NCBI GenBank assembly: GCA_029237695.1
Contig: CM055273.1
Location: forward strand, 61,927,968-61,991,967
Reading direction: 5' to 3'
DNA: 64,000 bases
Origin: Conchocele bisecta
Taxonomy: Eukaryota; Mollusca; Bivalvia; Lucinida; Thyasiridae
The first letter of the stretch is position 1. Every line of letters begins with the position of its first letter. Shown one piece after another: positions 1 to 10,887 of this stretch. The notes beneath the pieces are model-generated. The model was not told the origin of the DNA. It did not search any database and worked only from the letters and a program-made list of their open reading frames with translations. The position numbers and the translations under genes were made by a program.

Positions 1-138
1 TATTTTCGAGCTCTTCGGAACCCCAGAACCACCCCCCCCCCCCCCTCCAGATCCGCCCCTGGTGTCATCCTATTATTACTAAATATTTTGATATTTACCG
101 TCGTGTATGCACCTACATGAATGATGTGGTCATATACT

Positions 139-421
139 TCAAAATTGCAAAGTATACTTATCTAGCAAAGTATACTTTCAGGGAGTAATCATTTATTTTT
201 CCCGAAATGCATTATGTCATATAGAACTTAACGACTGCATATATTTTGGCTGTGATAATGTAATAAATTCAGTATAATAATTATGCATACTTTTAATCAT
301 CAACTATATACAGTCGTTAGTTCTATAAGAAATAAGGCATTTCAGGAAAAATAAATGATTACTCCCTAAAAGTATACTTTGCTAGATAAGTGTACTTTGC
401 AATGTTGGTGAAATCGGCTAC
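139..421. mobile_element. Foldback MITE, family A (copy 1)
   Basis: Non-autonomous palindromic element of about 300 bp. Its arms carry GCAAAGTATACTT followed by a block ending ATAAATGATTACTCCCT, and pair around a core hairpin TGGCTGTGATAATGTAATAAA. Other copies are at 10434, 13648 and 47808, with a deleted one at 6257. The left end is eroded here; the right end is GAAATCGGCTAC. A piece of family E (CCCATTTCTCCAGCCACAGC) follows. Confidence 0.75.
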
Positions 422-1030
422 TGATCAGGGGAGCTACTGTACACATATCTCATACGGCCCATTTCTCCAGCCACAGCCACATACATACACGTAAACGATG
501 TTAAGGGGTCCCTGATCATCTAATGATTCATGTATAATTGCTTCGTAAATGTGATATGATTGTATGCATAACATACATGTGAACATTCTAGTATTGCTAT
601 ATCCTACACAGTGCATGGAGCTGCCATGTCGGCCATCTTTGTGTGTACAAGCAATCAGCCAGTTTTACCTCTTATTGCGTTTTACACATATTACTGATAA
701 TATGACAAACACATGAATACAATTTGGTGCAACATGGTGGGGAGACATCTGACTACAACAAGCTATGCCTTGTTTTCATCAAATTCATATACAAAGTCTG
801 ATATCTGAAGGGTTTGTTGACTTAACGACTGTGTGACAGTAAGAACAATACACCGTGCTGTAGATACATGTATATACCTGTATTACCATAAATACTGTAT
901 CGAATTCAGTGACTTGTAAGCAGATATGTGAGTGAGAGTAAATACGGTGTTTACCTGTGGTAGATGCATTTCTAATAATAGACATTTACACATTGAAAAA
1001 GTGTCGAGTGATGGTAGAAATGCTCATGTT
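422..1030. other. Upstream intronic sequence, no gene seen
   Basis: AT-rich sequence upstream of the first exon in view. It holds a family E fragment near 455-485 and no open frame with recognisable protein similarity. The preceding receptor exon was looked for here and not found, so it probably lies left of the window. Confidence 0.5.
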
Positions 1031-1130
1031 CAGTGGGGTCAGCGTGTAAGTGCACACACGAACGAACACGACAGGTTGGTTCCAACCTGTCGTGTTCGTT
1101 CGTGTGTGCACTTACACGCTGACCCCACTG
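1031..1130. repeat. Perfect 100-bp palindrome
   Basis: Two 49-bp arms (1031-1079 and 1082-1130) are exact reverse complements with a 2-base centre. The arms start CAGTGGGGTCAGCGTGTAAG. No other copy was seen in the window. Perfect arms imply recent origin or correction between arms. Confidence 0.9.
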
Positions 1131-1509
1131 TATATAGCTGTTTGTGTAATCTGCTGAAATAATAGTTATAGGATGTTGTATATGTGGGACGTATTGCACC
1201 AAATTGTATTATATGTTCTGCCATATTATTTGCTGTAGGTGTAAAACCCTCCTGGTCCAAGAGGTGAAACTGTCCGATAGCATGTACAAACTAAAATGGC
1301 GGAGATGGCATCTCAATGGTCTGTAGAATATACTCTAAGAAGAACAGGGTCAGATATACTTTAAATAGATATTCAGTCACATGTATGATTCCACAACATT
1401 TGAAACAAACGATTTATATTCTATAAAGGCAGTCCATAAGGAAATAGGCGGTTATATAATGTCTGCTACGGATTGAGGCCACGTGACCCATATTTATGTT
1501 TTATTTCAG

Positions 1510-1680
1510 CTATCGTACGTGGCAGCGACGGCCACTACAGCAGACACGTCCCTGTTCCCCACCCTGTTTAAGGTGAACCCCATTGCCGACGACATGAACC
1601 CTTTAAGGATCAAGATGATGGAGTACTTCGGCTGGTCACGGGTGGCAACTATCTATGGGAAGGAAGAACGTTTTGCCACT
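1510..1680 (+). CDS. GABA-B-type receptor, exon 1 in window
   Basis: Internal exon of 171 bp, phase 0 at both ends. The acceptor is TTTATTTCAG and the donor GTAAGA. It encodes 57 residues starting LSYVAATATTADTSLFPTLF and running to a W-S-R-V-A-T-I strand, which aligns with the stretch of GABA-B receptors holding the SYGSTSP (GB1) or SFAATTP (GB2) loop and the FFRTxP motif. It belongs to the ligand-binding Venus-flytrap domain, outside the cell. The loop has Ala where GB1 has its GABA-contacting Ser, as in GB2. The exon joins in frame to 3852. It could belong to any of several expanded molluscan GABA-B-like paralogues, so no symbol is given. Confidence 0.88.
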
Positions 1681-1693
1681 GTAAGACATAGAG

Positions 1694-2140
1694 AATACCA
1701 GGCTAGTGTATTTTGATATCAAGTTTATCAGGCAAGGCTAGGAAACGCGTAGGAATTATTGGCGATAAAAAAATACAATTTTCAAAAATATTAATTTTTT
1801 ATCGCCAATAATTCCTACCGTTTCCGATCCGAGCCTGATAAACCTGATATCAAAAGACACTAGCCTGGTATTATATTCATCAGGTAACGTTTTATGCTCG
1901 AAAATGACATTAGATGACGTCGTATTCTATGGACAGAACGCGGACTTGTTTACGTTGCGTCATTACACTGACGTCATTCGGTAACGTCACGTGACGCCAA
2001 CCGACCAATGGAACGTCAGTTTTCACTTTGTTGTAACCCGGATTTTGATATCAGGTCAATGCCTGATACAACAATATGTTATCAGTCAGTACGTATTCGG
2101 TCAATACAGGGCAGGTTACCTGATAAATAATGCTGGTATC
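1694..2140. mobile_element. Foldback element, family G (copy 1)
   Basis: It starts 13 bp inside intron 1. TACCAGGCTAGTGT and TTTGATATCAAGTTTATCAG on the left pair with CTGATAAACCTGATATCAAA and AGCCTGGTA at 1840-1870. A tail follows with TGACGTCATTCGGTAACGTC and CCTGATACAACAATATGTTA. Relatives are at about 18336, 18790 and 44490. Confidence 0.6.
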
Positions 2141-2277
2141 GTATTGGCGTTTAGAACGACAATTTGTTAAAGGTTCCCAAACGAGACAATCGAAAACGAA
2201 TGGAATACGAAGTGAAAACGATCACTTGTACAACGATATGCATAGCAACGAATATCGTTTTGTTTATTTGTACGCGA

Positions 2278-2520
2278 ACAAAATATTGTTTCCGTCAACA
2301 CAGTGCGTATGTGCCGTGAAACACGGTGCCGTGAAACATTGATATCCAGTCAATACTATTTTTGAATTTTAAAGCCATTTGTAGGTGTTGACGGGATAAA
2401 TAGAATAGTAGGTTAGTGCCGTGAATGGGAAAAAATATCTGGCAAGTCTCAGGAAACGGGATGGTCGAGGCTCTGCCGACTGCTTAATTAGGTTTAAGGC
2501 GGCTTTCAGCTGCGCCGAAA
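2278..2520. mobile_element. Double-hairpin element, family B (truncated copy)
   Basis: Contains the family B blocks GTGCCGTGAAACACGGTGCC, GTGTTGACGGGATAAATAGA and TAGTAGGTTAGTGCCGTGAA, ending near the GAGGCTCTGCCGA centre. The far arm is missing and a T-rich tract (2536-2573) follows. Confidence 0.65.
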
Positions 2521-2596
2521 ACCTATTGTATTCGTTGTTTTTTTTTTGTTTTTTTTTGTTTTTTTTTTTTTTATTCAGCCGTTCAGTCTACAGCCC

Positions 2597-3570
2597 AAAC
2601 CGCTGGTCGGATCGACTTCAAATTTTGCATGCCGATTCGGATCAAGTGTGAGCAGAGACTTAGAGATTTTCAGAAATCTCTTAATGCCACTTTCCACGAA
2701 ACCGGAAGTGACGTCATACTTTCTATAACTTCCTTATTTTCCAACCGATTTCAAAAATTCTTTCTGCATTGGAAAGCTGACGTTTTCCAATTTGTCCAGT
2801 AATGTCAGCAACATAATTTCTTGCCAGTGTGATAGGGGAGTGTCAGGCGCATAAAATATGATAATTTTCAGAGCTCTATCTTTACTACTTCCGGTTCTAT
2901 TGGATGTCAAAGATGGACGTCTTTTTTTCAAGTTTTCAAAATAGAGCAAACGGATGTGACGTCAGCTTCGTTATTTATCAATAGATTTCAAAATTTCTTG
3001 CTGCGGTCGATATTTCAGTCCTTTAGCTAAAACTTTCCCGCTTTGTGCCCGGCCTATGGTGAAAAACAAACGAAAACTTCACTGGCGGAATATTGCACAT
3101 ATTTAATTTCCGTTTTATCAGGTGTATTTACAAATGGCGTAAACTGCAATTTAAGGGCGATAACTATCGAAAAATAATCATCCGCTGACTTACGGGCTCC
3201 CTCCATCTACACCAAACCGCTGGTCGGATCGACCTCAAATTTTGCATGCCGATTCGGATCAAGTGTGAGCAGAGACTCAGAGATTTTCAGATATATTTTA
3301 ATGCTACTTTCCACGAAAACGGAAGTGACGTCATACTTCCTATAACTTCCTTATTTTCCAACCGATTTCAAGAATTCTTTTTGTATGGGAAAGCTGACAA
3401 AATTCTCTATCTCAGACTCTCTGACAATTTTCGGCTATCTGCTCAAATAAAAGAGCTATGTGCATTTGAAGTTGAAAAATGTACATACTTTTCAACGATT
3501 TTGTCGAATTTCGGCTGATAACGGGTGGTCTTTACAAACGTTTTCCAATTTGTACAGTACTGTCAGCAAA
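2597..3570. repeat. Direct repeat pair of about 210 bp
   Basis: A block starting CCGCTGGTCGGATCGAC (2600-2815) is repeated in the same orientation at 3218-3420 with few differences. Both share AACCGATTTCAA, GGAAGTGACGTCATACTT and a GGAAAGCTGAC end; the piece after GGAAAGCTGAC in the first copy reappears near 3538. The intervening 400 bp is unique. The arrangement fits a segmental duplication; no coding similarity was seen. Confidence 0.7.
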
Positions 3571-3754
3571 TAGTTTACACCTTGGGCTAAAGCTTAGTTA
3601 CACATGAAATCAATGTTTGAGGCTCAAACCGTTGATGCAGCTCAAGCTGCTCTAGTTATAATTGGATTCACTGATAGTTATCTCTGATGATACATGATGT
3701 GTCTGTTCATGATTGCAAAACACGCAAATGTGCTTTGGAATGATCCTATGACTG

Positions 3755-3835
3755 TATTACAGCGGAACCTCTCTAAACCGGACACACTGGGGACCTCCCA
3801 GTGTGTCCAGTTTAGAGACGTTCTACTGTACATGT
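3755..3835. mobile_element. Foldback fragment, family F
   Basis: Short hairpin with arms AACCTCTCTAAACCGGACAC and GTGTCCAGTTTAGAGACGTT. Longer copies are at 9490 and 14002. It ends only 16 bp before the acceptor of exon 2, so the likely branch-point region of that exon lies in or beside transposon-derived DNA. Confidence 0.7.
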
Positions 3836-3851
3836 AATTATCTGTTTGCAG

Positions 3852-3959
3852 CAATTTCCGAATTTTCATGAGATGTTGAACAAGAGGAATCTAACGTTGG
3901 TGACGTCATCGATTATAACAGATAACTCCGACATCAAGGGTCTTCTTACTAGGCTAAAG
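3852..3959 (+). CDS. GABA-B-type receptor, exon 2
   Basis: A short exon of 108 bp, phase 0/0, with acceptor TCTGTTTGCAG and donor GTAATG. It encodes 36 residues beginning QFPNFHEMLNKRNLTLV and ending TRLK. It supplies the strand-helix region that links the end of exon 1 (ERFAT) to the EYDVRIIMG strand of exon 3 in GABA-B receptors. Length and phase fit the expected gap. No start codon is involved because this is an internal exon. The call depends on splice signals and on the fit between flanking exons rather than on a strong motif. Confidence 0.8.
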
Positions 3960-3975
3960 GTAATGAAATGTTATT

Positions 3976-4262
3976 TATCCCGTCAACACAATGCATGTGT
4001 GCCGTGAAAGACGGTGCCGCGAAACATTTTTGATATCCGGTCAATACGATTTTGAGATGCCGCTGGGGTTATTTCTTGCATTTTAAAGCTATTTGTAATG
4101 TTGACAGGATAAATATAATAGTAGGTTAGTGCCGTGAATGGGAAAAATATCTGGCGCGGCACGGAAACGTGATGTGCAAGGCAGAGCCTCGCCCATCCCG
4201 TTTCCCAAGCCTTGTCAGATATTTTATCCCATTCACGGCACTAACCTACTATTCTCTATATA
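3976..4262. mobile_element. Double-hairpin element, family B
   Basis: Complete copy made of two adjacent palindromes. One runs between TTTATCCCGTCAACAC and GTTGACAGGATAAAT; the other between TAGTAGGTTAGTGCCGTGAA and TTCACGGCACTAACCTACTA, with the GCAGAGCCTCG centre. It begins 17 bp after exon 2. Confidence 0.8.
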
Positions 4263-4288
4263 AATACTGCCCTTCGTTGAGGGGAAGA

Positions 4289-4517
4289 TATGTGGCTGTG
4301 ACAGGAGAAATGGGGCTTATGACATTTATAGATATGCACACTTGTGATCTTCTAGCGCACTCCTGAACCCTGATAATGATCAAAACTATAAGTTAGAAGC
4401 ATTACAGGTGTTGCAGAAGCTGAATGGCGAGCAGTGCATACCCTGATGCGCAGACTGATCCGGGCTACACTGGTCGGATAACCAATAAGCCCCACTTCTC
4501 CAGTCCCAGCCACATAT
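4289..4517. mobile_element. Foldback element, family E
   Basis: About 230 bp. Ends TATGTGGCTGTGACAGGAGA and CAGTCCCAGCCACATATA are inverted repeats. The interior carries the family landmarks CTGATAATGATCAAAACTAT and CAGATTGATC-like ACTGATCCGGGCTACACTGG. Relatives are at 5503, 8339, 13463, 18025 and 48590. Confidence 0.75.
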
Positions 4518-4673
4518 AGAGGATAACCACCAGCCTGTGATGAATGCAGAATATATTTCCTCCATGATACCTCTATAATGATGATTTCTGGGCTCTAAGG
4601 AGGCTTATAGTAAACGTAATGTACAGTAGGAGACTAGGTGGGTGAGGTAATGAGATTATATTAGGTTCACTAT

Positions 4674-5040
4674 CAAGGTGTATGATCACGTGGTTACAAC
4701 AACAACAATAAGTACTGAAACTTCCAGAAGCCCTCCAATTTAAAGAACATATTCTTTGATTGTGTCCTTATTATGCAACGGATTTTGATGAAATCAGACG
4801 CGTCACGAATTTGGTGGTCGCTGTACTTTTTCACTGTCGTTTTTGCGAATAATCGATGTCCGTGTCTACCGACACGGAAATCAATTTTTCACAAAAACGA
4901 CATAAGTATGTGCATCCCATGAAGAAAATTCGTTGCATATTAACGAAAATATCAAATAATACATACGTTGGAGTGGGCAAGATTTCAACACTTGAAGCCA
5001 TTGGTGTTGTAATCACGTGATCATGCACATTGACTATATA
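4674..5040. mobile_element. Foldback element, family L (copy 1)
   Basis: About 370 bp. Ends GGTGTATGATCACGTGGTTA and ATCACGTGATCATGCAC are inverted repeats flanking (AAC)n. The centre is a CCGTGTCTACCGACACGG hairpin. A second copy at 61529 has the same layout and a better preserved centre. Confidence 0.75.
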
Positions 5041-5502
5041 GTAAACGTAATGTACAGTACGAGACCATGTGGGTGAGGTATTGGCATGTTTTATTGGAAT
5101 TTTTATGAGATTTTTAATGGGCATGAGTCTTCCACTCATTCAACAAGCACGGACGATGTGCATCATGCCAATTTACGCAATGTTGCAATCACTATAACGA
5201 TACACGTCTGTAAATGCATAATGTCCCTACTAACACTGTATTTTAGCGTCGAGTAGACAAAGTCACGACTTGATAGAATGTTGACGTCATAGGTGACGTA
5301 ATTAAACTGTGATAATATTTTCCGATATGCTTGCATTTGGAGCTTAAGCAGCAATGACAGTCATAGCATACAGCAAGGCAATCACTTGCGAGTGTCTCAA
5401 CCAGGAAGGTCATTGTCACCAAGGTCAAGGTCACCCGATTAACACGCGGTGGCTAACCACCAAAGTGCGTACCGGTAAGCTAGTGAATAAAGTTTGGCCC
5501 TC

Positions 5503-5747
5503 ATATGTGTCTGTGACTGGTGAAATGTAGCTTATGGTATTTGTGACCAGTGTAGCTCCTGACCAAACAGCACACTCCCGTAGCCTGATAACGATCAACA
5601 TTGCTGGTTAGAAGCATAACGGGTGTTTCATTGATATAATTGGGGCCGGTGCAGATCCTGACCAGACTGTGCGGATGCACAGGCTGATTTGGATTTACAC
5701 TGGTCACAAAACCCATAAGCCCCATTTCTACAGTCACAGCCACATAT
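5503..5747. mobile_element. Foldback element, family E
   Basis: Nearly complete copy, TATGTGTCTGTGACTGG to CAGTCACAGCCACATA, with AGTGTAGCTCCTGACCAAAC in the left half and CACTGGTCACAAAACCCAT in the right half. Confidence 0.75.
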
Positions 5748-6009
5748 CAGGAGATATGTAACATTTTGATGTGCGTCCAGAGTTGACACCGACGACCCCT
5801 ACAGTCGGTGAGGTGTGACCAAATGTGTAATGTTGGACGGTTCCGAAAAAGACTGGTGCGGAAAATTCTATTACATAGAAAATAAAACCGTTATTTTAAT
5901 ATTGACTTTACCTACAAAAACATAAACAAAACAAAAACATAAACTAATTAAAAAAAAATCTTGTAAAAACACAACTTTAATGAATATTATATAAAAAAAC
6001 AACATTTCT

Positions 6010-6060
6010 GTCAGATGGGAGGCCCGAACTCGCAACCTTCCGGTAACGCCACGCGTCTCA
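6010..6060 (-). other. tRNA-like B-box fragment (possible SINE relic)
   Basis: On the minus strand, CGGAAGGTTGCGAGTTCG followed by GGCCTCCCA resembles the T-arm and B box of a tRNA gene. No convincing A box or cloverleaf could be drawn, so it is at best a tRNA-derived SINE remnant. Confidence 0.25.
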
Positions 6061-6256
6061 TTGTATGGTATCTCCCCCTAAACTTGGACTGGCCCGTCCC
6101 GTGGCGATCTTTGAACATTCAGGCTTTGTTGTCCTTCTATAGCGACGGTGAAATATATAATGTATAGTCAGATAGTCAGAAAAAAACAAAGATTCCAATT
6201 TCGTAACTGTCACCGAACATTTTCCCTCGACGTGACACACACATGTATATAGTTAT

Positions 6257-6359
6257 GTAGCCTATTTCACCAACATTGCAAAGTAAACTTTTCAAACAAT
6301 TTATCATTAAATTGAATATTTCTTCCTCAAAGTATACTTTGCTAGATGAAATAGGCTAC
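6257..6359. mobile_element. Internally deleted MITE, family A
   Basis: Keeps both ends of family A (GTAGCCTATTTCACCAACAT and TGAAATAGGCTAC) in 103 bp. The whole core hairpin is missing. Confidence 0.75.
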
Positions 6360-6493
6360 TGATATAACTCTAATTACATTTCATTACACTGCATTAAATA
6401 AGAGTTACGACGGAGTAGTCTTTCCAAATGTGCATTTGAAGCCTTCTTTGTTTACTTTCTACTTCGTGGAGAGTAGCCTAGGACTGTTGCTAA

Positions 6494-6804
6494 TATAGAG
6501 AATAGTAGGTTAGTGCCGTGAATGGGAAAACATATATGGCAAGGCTCAGGAAACGGGATGGGCGAGGCTCTGCCGAGCACATCCCGTTTCCGTGCCGCGC
6601 CAGATATTTTTCCCATTCACGGCACTAACCTATTATTCTATTTATCCCGTCAACACATACAAATCGCTTTAAATGCAAAGAAATAACCCCAGCAACCGCA
6701 CATATTCATACGCAGTGAGTAGGTCGTATTGACAGGATATCAAAAATGTTTCACGGCACCGTGTTTCACGGTACATACGCACTGCACTGTGTTGACGGGA
6801 TAAA
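6494..6804. mobile_element. Double-hairpin element, family B (full copy)
   Basis: One of the best preserved copies. TAGTAGGTTAGTGCCGTGAA and its complement surround GAGGCTCTGCCGAGC; a second hairpin between TTATCCCGTCAACAC and GTGTTGACGGGATAAA contains the short palindrome GGCACCGTGTTTCACGGTAC. Confidence 0.85.
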
Positions 6805-7404
6805 TACACTTTTTAGGTAATATTTTTGTGTCATATTGTAGACTTGTCTCTCAATATCAATATAGCGAAGTATGAACGCCAACGCCCCGTAGGCTTTTTT
6901 CCTATAGTTTAATGCGTGAAGTGTAAATGATATTACGCACGTAGCGTGGCGTAGCGATATAGTGCAGCCTGATGCCTATAAAGCGGAAACGTGCAGCAAA
7001 CAAGTATATTGAGCGGTGTGACATATTCTTTGCACCAGAAAGGTCGTACAATATTAACGTAAAACTACGTTAACGGGAGATTGTTTAAATGTAATTCATA
7101 TTCTTATTGCACTAATATAGTAGCTTAATGTTAATTACATACCTACACGGCCTCATTAAAGGGAGCCTTTATTCCGGCGTTGTAAATTAGCAATGAAAGC
7201 GCATGGCATCTGTATTGTGATTTGATTGTAATCATGGGTTACGATCTGACAAAACCGGGATTGTTTCTTATTAAATCAGTAAACTCGATTAATAAATATT
7301 ATATTAAATCATCACTCGTGCACGATCCTCTATATATAACGTCAGCTGACATTGTCATAGCAATAGTATGATAAATGCGATCTCCTCCCGTGTGTATGGT
7401 ATTA
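6805..7404. other. Intron 2 sequence, nothing recognised
   Basis: No coding similarity, hairpin or repeat family was recognised in this AT-rich stretch. Confidence 0.4.
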
Positions 7405-7500
7405 CTAGTTGCGAACAGTAAATCTTGAAATGTACTCACGTACCGTCCGTAGCCAACGGACGGTGCGGGAGTAGATTGCAAGAGTTACTGTTCGCAACTA
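7405..7500. mobile_element. Short hairpin element, family K
   Basis: A 96-bp foldback with ends TAGTTGCGAACAGTAA and TTACTGTTCGCAACTA and a centre ACCGTCCGTAGCCAACGGAC. A near-identical one closes the window at 63913, and one arm is present near 42118. Confidence 0.8.
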
Positions 7501-7653
7501 AGGGATTATGTATTGAGGGTGCAATAATGCAGTTGTACAAAGATTAGTTGAGCTTAAACATAGTTTATTGCATATAAGTACAATGGGCTTGGGCTACAAG
7601 TTCTCACAACATTAGTTGCAAACCTTACAAATATTAGAACTATTGAAGTCAGA

Positions 7654-7891
7654 GGCCCGTTTCTCTAAACTTCTTACGACTAAATTGTTCGTAAGTGCAA
7701 ATTTATGATAGTCTGGATATTTTAAATGATGAATTTACATTTATTGAGCATAGGCTGCATATGCAGCCTCTGCTCAATAAGTGTAAATCCAATAACATTT
7801 TACAAGAAAACATTGTTCATGTGAAATGTACAGGCTATAATATTTTTGCACTTACGAACATTTTAGTCGTACGAAGTTTAGTGAAACGGGC
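7654..7891. mobile_element. Foldback MITE, family D
   Basis: About 240 bp with ends GGCCCGTTTCTCTAAACTTC and GAAGTTTAGTGAAACGGGC. Inner arms contain TGTTCGTAAGTGCAAATTTA and the centre TAGGCTGCATATGCAGCCT. Further copies are at 13162, 17661 and 18547, with a fragment at 18256. Confidence 0.85.
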
Positions 7892-8338
7892 GTCTGGTAT
7901 GCGGACGGAAATCTGTTCATATACGAGCCGGTCCCTAGTACTTTTCACAATAAAATGCACAATTCAAACCTCTTGACCGCTTTTTTAAAAAATATGATTG
8001 AATAGATGTTACGTGTATTGTTAGCGAATGGTCCATGCACTTTTAAATACAACAAAAATGGTAGTTACTGTAATGCGTTTATGACCTGAGAATATTGTTC
8101 ACTTGGTTGCAATTGTAATGAGGACAGCTGAAATACGACTCGAAAATATCAGTCGAGCATATTAAGCTATTCTTATAAATAACGGATGGTCACTGAACAT
8201 TTATATTACAATATAAATAGCCTTATGGCCCGGGAATAATGTTATAATACAGGTAGCACAAGCACGACTCTCTCGTAAATCGTGCATATGTCTTCTTATA
8301 CGTGTATGGCTGCCGGCGGATACGATGTACCTTACACT

Positions 8339-8494
8339 GTGTGGCTGGAGAAATGGGGTTTCTGGGTCTTGTGACCAGTGTAGCTCCTGATCAAATAGAA
8401 CACTCATCTAGCCTGATAATGAGATATATTGATTGCTATAAGCATACCGGGTGTTTCATTGATGTAATGGCGAATAGTGCAGATCCTGATTAGA
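8339..8494. mobile_element. Foldback element, family E (left half)
   Basis: Starts TGTGGCTGGAGAAATGGGG and runs to CAGATCCTGATTAGACTGTG; the right half is absent. Confidence 0.7.
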
Positions 8495-8990
8495 CTGTGA
8501 CTATATGGTCATCGTTTGGCACTAATCATTGCTTGTATGAGACTCGCCATGTGATTTTTTTCAAAATGTACGATATTTTCTGTGAATAACAGCGTTTGCT
8601 ATGTCAGTTTCGTCATCTGTCGACGTTATTTACAGAAAATATCACATTTTATGCAAAAGAAAATGCATGAAAAATCGCTTATGTACAAAATTACATTATG
8701 CTCGGGCGGTTTATTTATCATCAGCCGTAAGACATAAAATACAAAACAATTATACAATTCACCAGTACAGTTTCTCTTCTCTATATAATTATAATAGCCT
8801 AATATACCAGTTCACAATCTGGAATACGTGGACGTGATTTCCTCTCTTAAGTGTAAGCTAAATAGCAAACAGGTTGGGCGCGTACTAATTAGTGTTCCTT
8901 AATTATGATATATATTCATAAGTGTGAAGTATAATTACCGCTGGAATCTGAATGTACTCCTGAGATTGGTTTATATAGGCTGTATTAAAT

Positions 8991-9485
8991 GTACATGCCC
9001 ACTCAGTAGGCACAAACTGTACTTTATATGAGAGACATCACCTGAAATATTTTCTGGTAAAATAAACACTCATTCACCATTATCCCACGTACTGATTGGC
9101 ATTATTATACATTTAATATCCGACGTAAATGTCCATACTGATATCAGGGGCGATAACCGCGTTTCCTTAAAATATTAACGGGCATTACTATTTATTCGCT
9201 GTATTGTTTTTTATGTGCAATGATCATACTTTATAATCTGTCGAAAATATTATTGTTTCGGGTCACGCATTTGATTAGTATAAATAATTAAAAAACATCA
9301 TGCCTCATTTGCATATGAAAATAGCCTGATACCACCGCGCGTCACTATCAGTAAACTAAATATTACTAAATAATTATGTCTGTATAGCGGGCACTCGTAA
9401 GTTTTAGAACTGGTGGAATAGTGACACAATTACAATTATACACTTATTTAATTCCTATAAAGAACATTGTGTGCCTACTGAGTGG
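8991..9485. mobile_element. DNA element with short TIR, family M (copy 1)
   Basis: About 495 bp with ends GTACATGCCCACTCAGTA and TGCCTACTGAGTGG. An inverted second copy at 35961-36462 matches along its whole length, so the boundaries are defined by two independent insertions. It has no coding capacity and is non-autonomous. Confidence 0.8.
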
Positions 9486-9489
9486 AAGG

Positions 9490-9825
9490 ACCGCAGGGTG
9501 TCCGGCTTAGAGAGGTTTCACTGTACATCAGACATTTGATTATTCTGAGCCATATATGTGTGCTATGCGATCACGAACATACATTATCACCTGAAATAAA
9601 TGACCAAGAAACTGATCAAACATAATATCACAGGTGTTTTCTTGGTGTCCGGTATAGAGAGGATCTACTGTAAATCAGGCATGTGATCATTCTGAGCCAT
9701 AGTTGTGTGCTATGCGATCACGGACAGACATTATCACCTGAAATAAATGATCAAGAAACTCATCAACCATAAGATCACAGGTGTTTTCTTGGTGTCCGGT
9801 ATAGAGAGGTTACATTGTATTTTGA
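9490..9825. mobile_element. Family F elements in tandem
   Basis: Two direct copies of a block with TGAGCCATA, GTGTGCTATGCGATCACG and GACATTATCACCTGAAATAA, each ending TGGTGTCCGGTATAGAGAGG. This suggests tandem duplication of part of a family F element (compare 14002). Confidence 0.75.
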
Positions 9826-10054
9826 TAACATTAGGATCCTTGTATTCCGAGTTGATGTGACATTGAGGCTTATAACTCCCACATATGAGACAAGTGATGT
9901 GATTTTGTACATACGAACATGTGCGATATTTCCTGAAAAATGTTTACAAAATTGACGATAGTTTCCGTAAATGACGTTGAAAGTTGACAAATTTTCAAAG
10001 AAAATGCGGAATTGAATTTCATCATCAACATCAACGTCATAATCATCATCTATC

Positions 10055-10106
10055 ATCATCGTTATCGTTATCGTCGTCGTCGTCGTCGTCGTTGTCGTCG
10101 TCGTCG

Positions 10107-10144
<38 letters not shown>

Positions 10145-10145
10145 T

Positions 10146-10189
<44 letters not shown>

Positions 10190-10220
10190 GTCGTCGTCGT
10201 CGTCATCGTCATCGTCATCT
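10055..10220. repeat. TCG / CATCGT microsatellite
   Basis: About 165 bp of (TCG)n alternating with (TCATCG)n. It is open in several frames on both strands (poly-Ser, His-Arg, Thr-Met), which only reflects the short period. It is not evidence for a protein. Confidence 0.95.
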
Positions 10221-10433
10221 GGTTGATGATGATGATAATGATGACGGTGACCGTCACCGTCATCATTTTCATCATCATCAACTTTTGTTTGCTATAGTTT
10301 AAACGATATCTGGCTTAACATGAAAATGCAAATTAATAAAATGCCTGTTACCAAGATGTAAATTCATTCAAAGGTCACGAAGTGCATTTAGTACAGGGAA
10401 GCTTTCTGTTCTTGCAATTTCACGAGTAATCCT

Positions 10434-10738
10434 GTAGCCTATTTCACATCCATTGCAAAGTATACTTATCTAGCAAAGTATTCTTTGAGGGAGAACTTTT
10501 CAATTTAGGGATGAATTTATTAATTTTTATTATACTGAATGTATTACATTATCACAGCCAGCCATTTTGGCTGTGATAATGTAATAAATCAGTATAATAA
10601 TTCTGCATACTCTTAATCATCAAATATATTCAGTAGTTAGTTCTATATGAAATAATGCATTTCGGGGAAAATAAATGATTACTCCCTCAAATAATTTGCT
10701 AGATAAGTATACTTTGCAATTTTGATGAAATCGGCTAC
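10434..10738. mobile_element. Foldback MITE, family A
   Basis: Complete copy from GTAGCCTATTTCACATCCAT to GATGAAATCGGCTAC. The core TACATTATCACAGCCA...TGGCTGTGATAATGTA is intact. Confidence 0.85.
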
Positions 10739-10887
10739 ATTGCAGCTGAGATGTATAGTTTCTGCCTGGTTGTGGCAGCCATATTGTTAGTTGCTGTATT
10801 TTCTCTGAATGTTAAACTCTGGGTCATGACCTGCACGAGACCGAATCTGCTGTATAATATGCTTGGCAATTGTTCGCATGAAATTGA

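Noticed and set aside
2600..3425. Short LTR pair (solo retroelement with 210-bp LTRs)
   Set aside because: No TG...CA ends, primer site or coding sequence between the two direct repeats.
7405..7500. Rho-independent-like terminator hairpin
   Set aside because: Bacterial logic does not apply; a second copy at the window end shows it is a dispersed hairpin element.
9775..10302. Open frames of 80-168 codons (poly-Ser, Thr/Met, His/Arg) on both strands
   Set aside because: They are translations of the TCG/TCATCG microsatellite; no frame has complex protein sequence.
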